A stretch of DNA of 64,000 nucleotides from Gammaproteobacteria bacterium (GCA_028821515.1 JAPPGA010000020.1:1-64000); one strand, 5' to 3'; positions 9,429 to 18,244 are shown, counted from the first letter of the stretch. Notes: generated by a model not told the origin, from the sequence alone. Numbers and translations are program-made.

Positions 9429-9452
9429 CGCGGGAGCAATCAAGCTCCCGCG
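9429..9452. other. Perfect 9-bp inverted repeat (hairpin) between two minus-strand genes
   Basis: Arms CGCGGGAGC and GCTCCCGCG flank a 6-nt loop, in the 57-bp gap between the MaoC-like gene and the oxidoreductase. There is no T-run, so it is more likely an intercistronic stabiliser, processing site or REP-type element than a full terminator. The arm sequence GCGGGAGC recurs next to the rpmH stop codon (near 57996-58003). Confidence 0.6.
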
Positions 9453-9465
9453 TGCCGATGAGACG

Positions 9466-10542
9466 CTAACCCCTCGACGGGAGTGCCACCGTCGCGCGGG
9501 TGAAGGCGCTCGCGGTTCCCGACTGGTTCTCGTTGCGGATGTCCAGGTCCACCAGGTGCTCGTCGCCTTGTACGTACTTGCTTGCGACAGTGCCGTAGAT
9601 CGTGTTGGTATCGCCGACGATATTCGGATGGCGGACCTGGGTCACCATCTTCTTCAGGGTCCCGTCGTCGCCCATCCAGTCCGTCGCCATCTGCGACAGC
9701 CAGCACACGCGCTGCGGTCCGTAGTCGAACTGGCCGGGCATGCTCCTGCGGCTCTTGGCGTACGCGGCGTTGTAGCGTCCATGCGACTCAATGCGATCAC
9801 CAACCGACGCCCGGGTGCCGCGGCGCGTCCCGCAGACGCCGAAGCTGAAGAGATACAGTTCGTTGACGGTATACGTGCCTTTCTTGAGTGGCGGCATTTC
9901 GTCGCCCTCGGCGACGTCTTCCCAGTAGCGCGTTTCGGCGCCACGCCGTTCCCGCTCCCACACGAGCGGGTCAGGGGATTCCTGCTGCACGTCGGTCTTG
10001 TTATCGCGGTCGTAAGTGATCGTTTCGGAACCGCCTCCGAGGATCCTGTAGCGCGCCATCAGCGTTCTCTTGGTTGCCACGACCTCATGTCGCTGATTGG
10101 TGTATGTCACGAGGCCCGTGCAGATACAGAACGGGCCGATCCTGCCGCTTTCCTTGCGGACCACTGGCCCCACGCTCTCGTGGATCGTGATCGTGTCTCC
10201 GAGCCAGATCGGGCGGAAAAACTCCAGTTCGCCGCCGGCATAGTTCATCGCGAACCCTCCCACCCGGGCCGGGTTTATGGCTCCGTTGATCGCCGCGCCG
10301 ACTCCGAGGCTCACGCTGTAGACGAACGCAGGCATCGCGGTGACCATGCCGAAGCGGCTGTTGGCAGCGTGATCAGGGTCGCGGTACAACGGGTTGTAGT
10401 CGCCGATGCCGTCGCCGCAGCGCCGGATGTTGTCGAGGTTGGCTTCCTTCGAGGACGTGGCCCCCGGCAATGACTGGCCGGCGCCCTTCCGGTATTCCTC
10501 TTCGAACTCGTCGATGGTCTCGATCGGTGTCGTATCTGCCAC
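9466..10542 (-). CDS. MaoC-like (double hot-dog) dehydratase/hydratase family protein
   Basis: 358 aa from the GTG at 10542, chosen because GGGGAGA sits 6 nt upstream and longer reading would run through the divergent acyl-CoA dehydrogenase. The N-terminal half has a hot-dog-type segment (NPLYRDPDHAA, then FGMVTAMPAF) and a second hot-dog-like part follows, as in two-domain enoyl-CoA-hydratase-like proteins. Likely acts on acyl-CoA thioesters. It is divergent from an acyl-CoA dehydrogenase, so the two may serve one beta-oxidation-like route and share a control region (10543-10657). The exact substrate is unknown. Confidence 0.75.
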   Translation of the reverse strand: MADTTPIETIDEFEEEYRKGAGQSLPGATSSKEANLDNIRRCGDGIGDYNPLYRDPDHAANSRFGMVTAMPAFVYSVSLGVGAAINGAINPARVGGFAMNYAGGELEFFRPIWLGDTITIHESVGPVVRKESGRIGPFCICTGLVTYTNQRHEVVATKRTLMARYRILGGGSETITYDRDNKTDVQQESPDPLVWERERRGAETRYWEDVAEGDEMPPLKKGTYTVNELYLFSFGVCGTRRGTRASVGDRIESHGRYNAAYAKSRRSMPGQFDYGPQRVCWLSQMATDWMGDDGTLKKMVTQVRHPNIVGDTNTIYGTVASKYVQGDEHLVDLDIRNENQSGTASAFTRATVALPSRG

Positions 10543-10657
10543 GCTTGTCTCCCCTGATTGAGCGAACCACCTATAAAGCCACGACGCCAGCCAAATTTCC
10601 AATCGAAATGCCCGACCGAAAATGGCGCTAACATTGGTTGGGAAAGGGGGTCTCCGC

Positions 10658-11818
10658 ATGAACACATTGTCCGAATTCCGCTTCGAGGCGCGCGCATGGG
10701 TCGAAGAAAACCTGCCGCCGGGCCTGCGAGGTGCGAGCACGGTGTTCAACGGCGGCAGGAAGACGCCCACCATAACCCCCGACTCGTTGCGCTGGGCCGA
10801 GGTTTGCTACCAGCGCGGCTACACGGCGCCCACCTGGCCGAAGGAGTACGGCGGCGCCGGCATGACTGCCGATGAACAGAAGGTACTCCGGGAAGAGATG
10901 CTCGCCGCGAACGCACCGTTACCGCTCGGCGGCCACGGCCTCACCATGATCGGGCCGACACTGCTCGAGTACGGCACCGAGGATCAGAAGTCGCGCCATC
11001 TCCCCAATATCGCAAGCGGCACGTATCGCTGGTGCCAGGGGTATTCGGAGCCGAACTCCGGGTCGGACCTCGCGTCCCTGCAAACCCGCGCCGACGATCA
11101 CGGCGACCATTACCTGGTGAACGGCTCGAAGATCTGGACCACGGGCGCGCACTACGCCGACTGGATGTTCTGTCTCGTGAGAACGAACTTCGACGTGCCC
11201 AAATGGGAAGGCATCAGCCTCGTCCTGTTCCCCATGTCCGATCCCGGCGTCACGGTGAAGACGATCACCCTGATCAACGGCAGCCACGAGTTCTGCCAGT
11301 GCTTCTTCGACGATGTCGTCGTGCCGAAGATCGACCTCGTCCACCGGGAGAACCAGGGTTGGGCGGTGGGCAAGCGCCTGCTTCAACACGAGCGAATGCC
11401 GGCAGCACAACGCGCGGCGCCACCTGCCCTTGACAGCATCGCGAAACGGTACGCCGGCGAGGCCAATGGCAGGATCGGGGATGCTGCGACACGCGAGGAA
11501 GTACTGGCCATCAACATGGACGCGCGGGCGCTCCAGCTCACCCAGCGCCGCGCGGCGGAAGAAAGGGAAGGTGCGACGCCGACGTTCGTGACGTCGATGT
11601 TCAAGTACTACAACTCCGAGCTGACCACCCGCCACATGGAGACGCTCACCCGCATCTGCGGCACCCAGGCGTTGGGTTGGGAAGGCGCCGCGTTCACGGA
11701 CGAAGAGCTGGCCAACACACGAGCCTGGCTACGCGTGAAGGCGGGCACGATCGCTGCCGGAAGCTCGGAGATTCAGCTCAATATCATCGCCAAACGGGTG
11801 TTGGGGCTCCCCGATTAG
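10658..11818 (+). CDS. Acyl-CoA dehydrogenase family flavoprotein
   Basis: 386 aa. Start ATG at 10658 is preferred over the ATG at 10622 because AAGGGGG lies 7 nt upstream. Typical acyl-CoA dehydrogenase features: an N-terminal helical domain, the mid-domain signature GYSEPNSGSDLASLQTRA with WTTGAHYADW, and the C-terminal helical domain ending GTIAAGSSEIQLNIIAKRVLGLP, which contributes to FAD binding and tetramer contacts. It catalyses FAD-linked alpha,beta-dehydrogenation of an acyl-CoA. Divergent from the MaoC-like gene, which would hydrate the enoyl-CoA product; this pairing is inference. Confidence 0.88.
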   Translation: MNTLSEFRFEARAWVEENLPPGLRGASTVFNGGRKTPTITPDSLRWAEVCYQRGYTAPTWPKEYGGAGMTADEQKVLREEMLAANAPLPLGGHGLTMIGPTLLEYGTEDQKSRHLPNIASGTYRWCQGYSEPNSGSDLASLQTRADDHGDHYLVNGSKIWTTGAHYADWMFCLVRTNFDVPKWEGISLVLFPMSDPGVTVKTITLINGSHEFCQCFFDDVVVPKIDLVHRENQGWAVGKRLLQHERMPAAQRAAPPALDSIAKRYAGEANGRIGDAATREEVLAINMDARALQLTQRRAAEEREGATPTFVTSMFKYYNSELTTRHMETLTRICGTQALGWEGAAFTDEELANTRAWLRVKAGTIAAGSSEIQLNIIAKRVLGLPD

Positions 11819-11821
11819 CAG

Positions 11822-11848
11822 AAAGGGCCGCCCAACGGGCAGCCCCTT
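11822..11848. terminator. Possible terminator hairpin between convergent genes
   Basis: An imperfect GC-rich inverted repeat (AAGGGCCGCCC / GGGCAGCCCCTT around an AAC loop) lies between the stops of the acyl-CoA dehydrogenase and the symporter. On the minus strand it is followed by TTTCTGCT, a weak U-tract, so it more likely serves the symporter gene. Confidence 0.4.
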
Positions 11849-11868
11849 CCAAACTGGCTCAGCGACTA

Positions 11869-13203
11869 TCAGGCCGCCGCTTCTTCGCTAGCTTCTCCGG
11901 CTCGCACTTCTGGGAGTTCCTCCCCCTCGGTACGCGCCACGAGGGCGGTCACTGTCAGGTCGCTCGTCACGTTTACGGATGTCCGGCACATGTCGAGGAT
12001 CCTGTCCACGGCGATATACAACCCGATCGCTTCGAGCGGCAATCCCAATACGGTCAGGATCAACGTGATGGCCACCAGGCTCGCCGCAGGGATCCCGGCA
12101 ACGCCTACGGACGTCAACAACGCCAGCACCACCACCAGGATCTGGTCTACGACAGTCAGGTCTGCGCCGAACGCCTGCGCGATGAATATCACGACGACGC
12201 ACTCGAACAACGCCGTGCCATCCATGTTTACCGTCGCGCCCAACGGCAGCACGAAACTCGTCGTGCCTTCCGAGACGCCGGCTCGCCGGGCGCTGCTGAG
12301 CGTCACGGGCAACGTGGCGGAGGACGAAGCGGTGGAGAACGCCATGAGCTGCGCAGGCATGATGCGGCCGTAATACGCATACGGCCTGACCCCGCCGACG
12401 AAACGCAGGAGGAGTGGCAGCGTCACGAAGAAGTGCGTCGCGAGCGCAAGCAGGACCGTCAGGGTGAACCATGCGAGGGCCTCCAGGAGCGTCTCCAGCG
12501 GCACCTGTAGCAACGCCTTGCCCACGAGGGCGAATACCCCGTACGGGGCAAACAACAGGACCCAACGGGTGATCCGGATCATCACGTCGTGGATGCCGGT
12601 CCATAGATTCGTCAGCGTATCGCTTGGCGGACCTTCGATACGCGCCATGAAATAGCCGAACACGACGCTGAAGAAGATCAGCGCCAGCAGCTCCATGTTC
12701 ACCGCCGCCGCGAAGATGTTGTCCGGGACAGCGCGAGAGATCACCTCCACGAGGTCGCCGGCATCGCGTCCCTCGACGCGCGTCAACTGGTCCGACACAT
12801 CGGGCATGTTCTCGGAAAGCGCCTTGACCGACTCGCCCCCGCCTGGATTGATCACGTTGACGAGGACCAGGCCCGTGAAGACCGCGATCAGGCCCGTCGC
12901 TACGTAGAAGCCGACCGTCTTTCCGCCGACCCGGCCGAAGTTCTCGCGCCCCGCCATGTTGTGAACGCCCATGATGATCGACGATACGATCAGGGGCACC
13001 ACGATCATCTTCAGGGCATTGAGGAACAGGCCACCAAAGAAGTCGAAGATCTCGATCAGCGACGCCCCAAACACCACTGTCCCGGCGTCGGCCACCAAAC
13101 TGACCAGGAGGGCCAGGACCAGCGCCACCGCTATCTGCCAGTGCAAGGGCGCGTTTACGATTCGGGACAACATGCCCGCGTCTCTTGATTCTTCTTGCGC
13201 CAT
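11869..13203 (-). CDS. Dicarboxylate/amino acid:cation symporter (SLC1/DctA-GltP family)
   Basis: 444-aa inner-membrane protein with eight or so hydrophobic segments plus two re-entrant loops typical of the glutamate-transporter fold. Signatures: serine-rich HP1 loop STASSSATLPVT, LPLGATVNMDGTAL (the NMDGT cation/substrate motif), GVAGIPAASLV (HP2) and DRILDMCRTSVNVTSD in the last helix. It would import C4-dicarboxylates or acidic/neutral amino acids with Na+ or H+. GGGGGAG 5 nt before the ATG supports the start. The C-terminus is an acidic tail (EGEELPEVRAGEASEEAAA). Confidence 0.92.
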   Translation of the reverse strand: MAQEESRDAGMLSRIVNAPLHWQIAVALVLALLVSLVADAGTVVFGASLIEIFDFFGGLFLNALKMIVVPLIVSSIIMGVHNMAGRENFGRVGGKTVGFYVATGLIAVFTGLVLVNVINPGGGESVKALSENMPDVSDQLTRVEGRDAGDLVEVISRAVPDNIFAAAVNMELLALIFFSVVFGYFMARIEGPPSDTLTNLWTGIHDVMIRITRWVLLFAPYGVFALVGKALLQVPLETLLEALAWFTLTVLLALATHFFVTLPLLLRFVGGVRPYAYYGRIMPAQLMAFSTASSSATLPVTLSSARRAGVSEGTTSFVLPLGATVNMDGTALFECVVVIFIAQAFGADLTVVDQILVVVLALLTSVGVAGIPAASLVAITLILTVLGLPLEAIGLYIAVDRILDMCRTSVNVTSDLTVTALVARTEGEELPEVRAGEASEEAAA

Positions 13204-13240
13204 TAACTCCCCCTTTTGAACCGCGTTGCCGATAACCAGT

Positions 13241-13408
13241 CTAACCGACTTCGATCATTTCGAAGTCTTCCTTCCCAACTCCGCACTCCGGACACACGAA
13301 ATCGTCCGGGATGTCCTCCCAGGCGGTCCCTGGCGGGATATCCTCGTACTCGCAGCCTTCGGCTTCGTCATAGATCCAGCCGCAGACTATGCATTGCCAC
13401 TTCTTCAC
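13241..13408 (-). CDS. Rubredoxin
   Basis: Start GTG at 13408 gives 55 residues, the usual rubredoxin length; a longer reading adds an unconvincing N-terminal extension. The two iron-binding loops are CIVCGWIYDE and CPECGVGKEDF, giving a Cys4 Fe(III/II) site. Small cytosolic one-electron carrier that often serves alkane hydroxylases, diiron proteins or peroxide reduction. No dedicated partner is adjacent, though a diiron oxygenase-like cluster lies elsewhere in the window. Confidence 0.92.
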   Translation of the reverse strand: MKKWQCIVCGWIYDEAEGCEYEDIPPGTAWEDIPDDFVCPECGVGKEDFEMIEVG

Positions 13409-13668
13409 GGGGCGACTCTCAAGCCCGGAGTTTTCAAACGCACTGGTCCTGGCGCGATGCACGACGCCTTCACCAGCAATGTTCTAACATCGTTGGTTCC
13501 CGCCAGGGCCCGACTCATCGATTGTCCGCGACATCATGATCCGGGCGGCCGGACGGAAAAGCGAATGCTACCGCTAAACGTTCCCGCTCCATAATCGCGC
13601 ATGAAAGTTCCCCACGACCGAAGCCTGTCGGCCCCGGGCGTCTTCGGGTAGCGAGAGACCGACCACTC

Positions 13669-13684
13669 AATTTATGCATAAATT
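13669..13684. promoter_or_regulatory. 16-bp perfect palindrome, candidate operator
   Basis: AATTTATGCATAAATT is its own reverse complement. A second copy of the ATGCATAAA core lies at 13701-13709, 27 bp downstream, where the -35 element of the ATPase promoter should be. A dimeric repressor or activator could bind both sites. Confidence 0.55.
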
Positions 13685-13724
13685 AGTCAAATTACGAATG
13701 ATGCATAAACTCAAAAAATTTCCG

Positions 13725-13730
13725 TATAAT
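13725..13730 (+). promoter_or_regulatory. -10 box TATAAT of an apparently leaderless transcript
   Basis: Perfect -10 hexamer ending 7 nt before the ATG at 13738, so transcription should begin at or next to the start codon. No Shine-Dalgarno sequence precedes the ATG. No good -35 is found at 16-18 bp spacing; that position is occupied by the second ATGCATAAA element, which suggests regulation. Confidence 0.65.
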
Positions 13731-13737
13731 CCTGTCG

Positions 13738-14976
13738 ATGGACCCCGTGAGAAATCCCTATGCGCCGGGTGCCGGCTCGCCACCTCCTGAACTCGCGGGC
13801 CGCGATGAGCTACGCCAGCAAGTACGTATCGCGTTGCAACGGCTCAAGATCGGAAGGGCAGCAAAGAGCGTCTTGCTTGTCGGTTTACGGGGCGTGGGCA
13901 AGACCGTATTGCTTGACCGAATGCGCGACGATGCCGAAGCATCCAGTATCCACACTCTTTGGGTCGAGGCGCCCGAAGACAGGTCCCTGCCCGCCATCCT
14001 AGCTCCCCAATTGCGTACCGCACTCTTGCGGCTCTCTCGAAATGAACAGGCAAAGAATCTGGCAAGACGAGCGTTGAGTGGTCTGGCCGGATTCGCCAAG
14101 GCGCTCAAGGTCAAGTATCAAGACATTGAAGTTGGATTGGACTTCGAACCGGAGCCTGGCCTGGCAGACAACGGCGACCTGGAACAGGACCTGCAGGCGC
14201 TGTTTGAAGCGGCGGGGCAAGCTGCCAGGAAAGGAGAAACCGCACTGGCTCTCTTCGTAGACGAGTTGCAATACGTCAAAGAGGAGGAACTCGCGGCACT
14301 AATCACGGCGATGCACCGCACAGCGCAGCGGCGACTGCCTGTAGCTCTGGTTGGAGCAGGATTGCCGCAGCTACGCGGCAGAATGGGCAATGCGAAGTCT
14401 TATGCAGAGCGCCTTTTCGACTTTCCAGAAATTGGTCAATTGACGGATGGCGAAGCTCGAATCGCAATTGCCAAACCCGCACAGGACGAAGGCGTCGACA
14501 TTTCCGACGATGCACTCAGCCGCATCGTTTCCGAGACCCGAGGATATCCGTACTTCCTGCAGGAATGGGGCAAACACACCTGGGATGCTGCGGATGACTC
14601 ACCGATATCCGCAGATGATGTCGACGCAGCCTCTATAGTTGCCATAGCCGCGCTTGATGAGAGCTTCTTCAGGGTACGATTCGATAGACTCACACCACGT
14701 GAGAAGGAGTACTTGCGAGCAATGGCAGAACTCGGAGCCGGCCCACACCGCTCGGGAGAAATCGCCAAACTGCTCGGTAGAGAGGTGACATCGCTAGCGC
14801 CGATCCGAAGTCAACTCATAGCCAAAGGAATGGTGTGGAGCCCGAGCCACGGGGACACGGCTTTCACCGTCCCCCTTTTCGATGAGTTCATGAGGCGCAT
14901 CATCCCGGGAGACGACTGGAAGCCGAAGGCGGCTCCGTCCCGCGCTTCGTCCAGCAGGAGTTCGATGACCACCTGA
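13738..14976 (+). CDS. AAA/STAND-like ATPase with C-terminal winged-helix-like region
   Basis: 412 aa. Walker A VGLRGVGKT (residues ~48-56), Walker B ALFVDELQYV (~175-185) and a sensor-like PVALVGAGLPQL resemble the Orc/Cdc6- and archaeal-type ATPases. The region after residue ~310 (LTPREKEYLRAMAELG, then GEIAKLLGREVTSLAPIRSQLIAKGMVW) looks like a winged-helix DNA-binding fold. No N-terminal signal or membrane segment. Start chosen from the TATAAT box immediately upstream. The last dozen residues are Ser/Arg-rich and unlike the rest, as if the gene ran into foreign sequence at its 3' end. Lower GC than its neighbours and an isolated position suggest a transferred cassette. Family members often ride with plasmids or toxin-like modules; the role here is unknown. 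Confidence 0.75.
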   Translation: MDPVRNPYAPGAGSPPPELAGRDELRQQVRIALQRLKIGRAAKSVLLVGLRGVGKTVLLDRMRDDAEASSIHTLWVEAPEDRSLPAILAPQLRTALLRLSRNEQAKNLARRALSGLAGFAKALKVKYQDIEVGLDFEPEPGLADNGDLEQDLQALFEAAGQAARKGETALALFVDELQYVKEEELAALITAMHRTAQRRLPVALVGAGLPQLRGRMGNAKSYAERLFDFPEIGQLTDGEARIAIAKPAQDEGVDISDDALSRIVSETRGYPYFLQEWGKHTWDAADDSPISADDVDAASIVAIAALDESFFRVRFDRLTPREKEYLRAMAELGAGPHRSGEIAKLLGREVTSLAPIRSQLIAKGMVWSPSHGDTAFTVPLFDEFMRRIIPGDDWKPKAAPSRASSSRSSMTT

Positions 14977-15002
14977 TCCGCGAAAAAGGAGGTTGCAATC
15001 GC

Positions 15003-15104
15003 ATGGCCGACTATATCGACATCGAGCAGGCCAGAACCCTGGACGGTTTACGAAATGTAGACCCCCCGTGCCACCCCAACCCTTGGGCTGAAGGGCATTT
15101 GTAG
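15003..15104 (+). pseudogene. Remnant of the 5' end of a glutathione S-transferase-like gene
   Basis: A strong ribosome-binding site (AAGGAGG) precedes an ATG whose product begins MADYIDIEQARTLDGLR, which resembles from memory the start of one GST subfamily. The frame then loses similarity and stops after 33 codons. It appears to be a leftover of a deleted gene directly behind the ATPase cassette. The assignment rests on a short stretch. Confidence 0.35.
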
Positions 15105-15263
15105 CGTCAAGATTTTGCCATACGCTTTAGTCGGCAAAGCGGCGGGGCATGATGCTGCTTTGCAGGAATGGACCTGTCAGAGCAGCGCGCGTGTAGCCGT
15201 CTCGAACGAGGAACGGCCGCGCACCACCTGGAATGAACAACCGGGTTGAGGTTGACTTATTCC

Positions 15264-16124
15264 ATGAAGGACCGTCTTTTCGCCTACGCGCAACTCATGC
15301 GCCTCGACAAACCGGTCGGCACCCTGTTGCTGCTATGGCCGACGTTGGCCGCGTTATGGATCGCCGCAGAGGGAGTCCCACCGCTGCCGATCCTCCTCGC
15401 TTTTGTCGTTGGAACATTCATGATGCGTTCCGCCGGCTGCGTCATCAACGACATCGCTGACCGTAACTTCGATGGCCGGGTAGCGCGCACGCATGACCGA
15501 CCGCTGCCCGAGGGCCGCATCTCGCTCGTCGAGGCGTTCGCGCTCTTCGGCGTTCTCCTTGTTCTCGCGCTCGCCATCGTGATGACGCTCAACACCGCAA
15601 CCCAGCTACTCGCCGCAGCGGGTGTCCTCATCACCATCACCTATCCGTTCCTGAAGAGATGGACGCACTGGCCACAGGTCGTGCTCGGCGCAGCATTCAG
15701 TTGGGGCATACCCATGGCGTTCACCGCCGTCACCGGCAGCCTGCCACTCATCGCATGGGTTCTTTTTGCCGCCAGCGCCGTTTGGATCGTCGCCTACGAT
15801 ACAGAGTATGCAATGGTCGATCGCCGTTTCGACCTCGAGATAGGACTCAAGTCCTCGGCGATCCTGTTCGCCAATCTCGACCGGGGCATCATCGGTGTGT
15901 TGCAGAGCCTGGCGCTCATCCTGTTCTGCGTCGCTGGCGTGCAGGCCGGTTTCCGCCACGCCTTCTTCGCGGCGCTCGTGGCAGCCGCCGGGCTTTTCGT
16001 TTACCACCAGTGGTTGATCCGGGAGCGCGAGGAAAGCGCCTGCTTCAAGGCCTTCCGCAACAATGTCTGGGTCGGTTTCGCGTTGTTCGCCGGTGCCGCG
16101 ATCGAGTACCAGGCACTGGCATGA
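15264..16124 (+). CDS. ubiA: 4-hydroxybenzoate polyprenyltransferase
   Basis: 286-aa integral membrane prenyltransferase of ubiquinone biosynthesis; attaches the polyprenyl tail to 4-hydroxybenzoate. Both Asp-rich Mg2+/diphosphate motifs are present: NDIADRNFDGRVARTHDRP and DTEYAMVDRRFD. LMRLDKPVGTLLLLWPTLAALW near the N-terminus is the usual UbiA opening. The ATG at 15264 is preferred; TTG codons at 15246 and 15252 are alternatives, and the only SD-like GAGG sits a little far from the ATG. Its TGA overlaps the ATG of dctQ (ATGA), so the TRAP genes are probably co-translated. Confidence 0.93.
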   Translation: MKDRLFAYAQLMRLDKPVGTLLLLWPTLAALWIAAEGVPPLPILLAFVVGTFMMRSAGCVINDIADRNFDGRVARTHDRPLPEGRISLVEAFALFGVLLVLALAIVMTLNTATQLLAAAGVLITITYPFLKRWTHWPQVVLGAAFSWGIPMAFTAVTGSLPLIAWVLFAASAVWIVAYDTEYAMVDRRFDLEIGLKSSAILFANLDRGIIGVLQSLALILFCVAGVQAGFRHAFFAALVAAAGLFVYHQWLIREREESACFKAFRNNVWVGFALFAGAAIEYQALA

Positions 16125-16630
16125 TCGACCGCCTGATCGACGTCATCGGCCGTTCCACCGCGTGGCTCACCCTCGCCATGGTCGCGGTCACCTGCGTGAC
16201 GCTGATCCTCCGCTACGGGTTCGATATGGGCGCGATCATGCTGCAGGAGTCCGTGCTCTACATGCACGGCGCCGTGTTCATGCTCGGCTTCTCCTATACC
16301 CTCCAGCACGACGAGCACGTCCGCGTCGACCTGGTCTACAGCAGGATGTCCGATCGCAGGCGCAGCATGGTGAACCTTGCGGGACACTTCGTCCTCATGA
16401 CGCCGCTCTGCCTGGCCCTCACTTTCTTCAGCCTCGACTACGTCGCGAACTCCTGGTCGATCCTCGAAGGCTCGCAGGAAGTCGACGGAATCCGCGGCGT
16501 CTATCTGCTGAAGACGTTGATCCCCGCTTCGGCGTGCCTGCTGCTGCTGCAGACCGGACTGCTCGCCGTGCGGGAAATACAGCGGTTGACGACCAAGGCG
16601 GGCAACCCCACACACACCGCGCATGGCTGA
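16121..16630 (+). CDS. dctQ: TRAP transporter small permease (DctQ)
   Basis: 169 aa with four hydrophobic segments, the size and topology of TRAP small membrane subunits. ESVLYMHGAVFMLGFSYTL and HVRVDLVY are family-typical. It partners the large permease, whose ATG lies 8 bp inside this gene. The substrate-binding subunit is not next door but at 20356-21462 on the other strand. Confidence 0.88.
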   Translation: MIDRLIDVIGRSTAWLTLAMVAVTCVTLILRYGFDMGAIMLQESVLYMHGAVFMLGFSYTLQHDEHVRVDLVYSRMSDRRRSMVNLAGHFVLMTPLCLALTFFSLDYVANSWSILEGSQEVDGIRGVYLLKTLIPASACLLLLQTGLLAVREIQRLTTKAGNPTHTAHG

Positions 16631-18008
16631 ATACCTGCCGCTCATCATGTTCGCGGCGGTGTTCGTCACGCTGCTCGCTGGCTATGCAGTCGCCCCGACA
16701 CTGGCTGGTGTGGCGCTCCTGTTCGCCTTCGGTGGCGCTATTTTCGGCGTCTTCGATCTGGGCGACCTCGGGTTCCTGCCCAACCGCATCTTCGGCATCA
16801 TCACGAACCAGACGCTGATCGCGGTGCCCCTGTTCGTGTTGATGGGCGTGACGCTGCAACGCACGCACATCGCCGAGACGCTGCTGAAAAGCCTGTCCGC
16901 CTTGCTGGGTTCCGCGCGCGGCGGCCTCGGCATGGCAGTCACAGTGGTCGGCATGCTGATGGCAGCCAGCACCGGCATCGTCGGCGCCACCGTGGTCACC
17001 ATGGGGCTCATCTCCCTGCCGGTGATGCTGCGGCAAGGCTACGACAGCAGACTTGCCACCGGCACCATCTGCGCAACCGGAACGCTTGGGCAGATCATCC
17101 CGCCATCCATTGCCCTGGTGTTGCTCGGGGATGTGCTGTCGAGCGCATATCAGCAGGCGCAACTGACCCAGGGCGTCCTTTCGCCGAAGACCGTGTCGGT
17201 CGGCGACCTGTTCGCCGGCGCACTGGTCCCCGGCCTGGTCCTGGTGGTCATGTACCTGGTCTACATCGGCGCGGTCGCGTTCTTCAAACCGGAACGCGCG
17301 CCCGGCGCAGACCGCAATATGGGCAGCGACTCCCAGGGACTGCCCGATGCGCGCCGGGACCTGTTCCTCGGGCTCGTGCCGCCGCTTGCCCTCATCGTTG
17401 CGGTGCTCGGCTCCATTCTCGGCGGCTACGCGACGCCTACGGAAGCGGCAGGCGTCGGCGCGGCGGGGGCCCTGATCCTGGGTGCCGCGTACCGCGCGCT
17501 ATCCGTGGACGTGCTGCGGGAGATCGCGCTATCCACGCTCAAGACCACGTCCATGGTGTTCCTCATCCTCGTCGGCGCTTCGGTGTTCTCCCTCGTGTTC
17601 CGGGGCTACGGCGGCGACGAACTCGTGCAGGGCGTGTTCGCGGACATGCCGGGCGGGGCGTGGGGCGCCATGGCCATCGTCATGGTGACGATATTCCTGC
17701 TCGGCTTCGTGCTCGACTTCATCGAGATCACTTATGTCGTGGTGCCGATCGTGGGCCCCGTGCTGCTCTCGATGGGAATCGACCCGATCTGGCTGGGGGT
17801 CATGATCGCCGTCAACCTGCAGACGTCCTTCCTCACGCCCCCCTTCGGGTTCTCCCTCTTTTATCTCCGCGGCGTAACCCCGCCCGAGGTCCAGACGGTC
17901 GACATCTATCGCGGCGTCGTTCCGTTCATCGTCGCGCAAATCTGCATGCTGCTGCTGCTCGTAGCGGCGCCGCAGCTCGCAACCTGGCTACCCGGAGTCC
18001 TTTACTAA
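16623..18008 (+). CDS. dctM: TRAP transporter large permease (DctM)
   Basis: 461 aa, about twelve membrane segments; the ion-coupled translocation subunit of a tripartite ATP-independent transporter. Typical stretches: NQTLIAVPLFVLMG, MAASTGIVGATVVTMGLISLP, GTLGQIIPPSIALVLLGD and LTPPFGFSLFYLRG. With DctQ and a TakP-like binding protein elsewhere in the window it probably imports a carboxylate. No gene is seen in the 236-bp spacer downstream. Confidence 0.92.
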   Translation: MAEYLPLIMFAAVFVTLLAGYAVAPTLAGVALLFAFGGAIFGVFDLGDLGFLPNRIFGIITNQTLIAVPLFVLMGVTLQRTHIAETLLKSLSALLGSARGGLGMAVTVVGMLMAASTGIVGATVVTMGLISLPVMLRQGYDSRLATGTICATGTLGQIIPPSIALVLLGDVLSSAYQQAQLTQGVLSPKTVSVGDLFAGALVPGLVLVVMYLVYIGAVAFFKPERAPGADRNMGSDSQGLPDARRDLFLGLVPPLALIVAVLGSILGGYATPTEAAGVGAAGALILGAAYRALSVDVLREIALSTLKTTSMVFLILVGASVFSLVFRGYGGDELVQGVFADMPGGAWGAMAIVMVTIFLLGFVLDFIEITYVVVPIVGPVLLSMGIDPIWLGVMIAVNLQTSFLTPPFGFSLFYLRGVTPPEVQTVDIYRGVVPFIVAQICMLLLLVAAPQLATWLPGVLY

Positions 18009-18244
18009 AGATCCCATGGTTGTCGGCGGCCTTGTCCCCTTCAGCCACTGCAGGGGCTAACCGGTGCCCCGCCCGACTGTAGCCGCTCTTGAGCCTCGCA
18101 CCAGCCTGGACCGTGCCTGGTCGTGACAGCCTGCCACGCTTCTGTTATATCGGCGCGCACGATAGCCATTCGAATCCCAGCGACGTTCACTTCTCTCGGG
18201 ATCTGCTGCGAACGATTCCAAACCCACAAGGATTCCATTCCCAA

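Larger units (their letters stand above)
13409..13737. other. Intergenic region with AT-rich control segment
   Basis: No credible gene. The first ~250 bp are GC-rich and featureless. The last ~70 bp turn sharply AT-rich and contain a 16-bp palindrome and a TATAAT box that belong to the downstream ATPase gene. Confidence 0.6.

Noticed and set aside
10543-10773. N-terminal extension of the MaoC-like protein
   Set aside because: Would overlap the divergent acyl-CoA dehydrogenase; the GTG at 10542 has a good ribosome site.
18009-18244. tRNA or small RNA in the gap after dctM
   Set aside because: No cloverleaf or conserved T-loop could be drawn on either strand.
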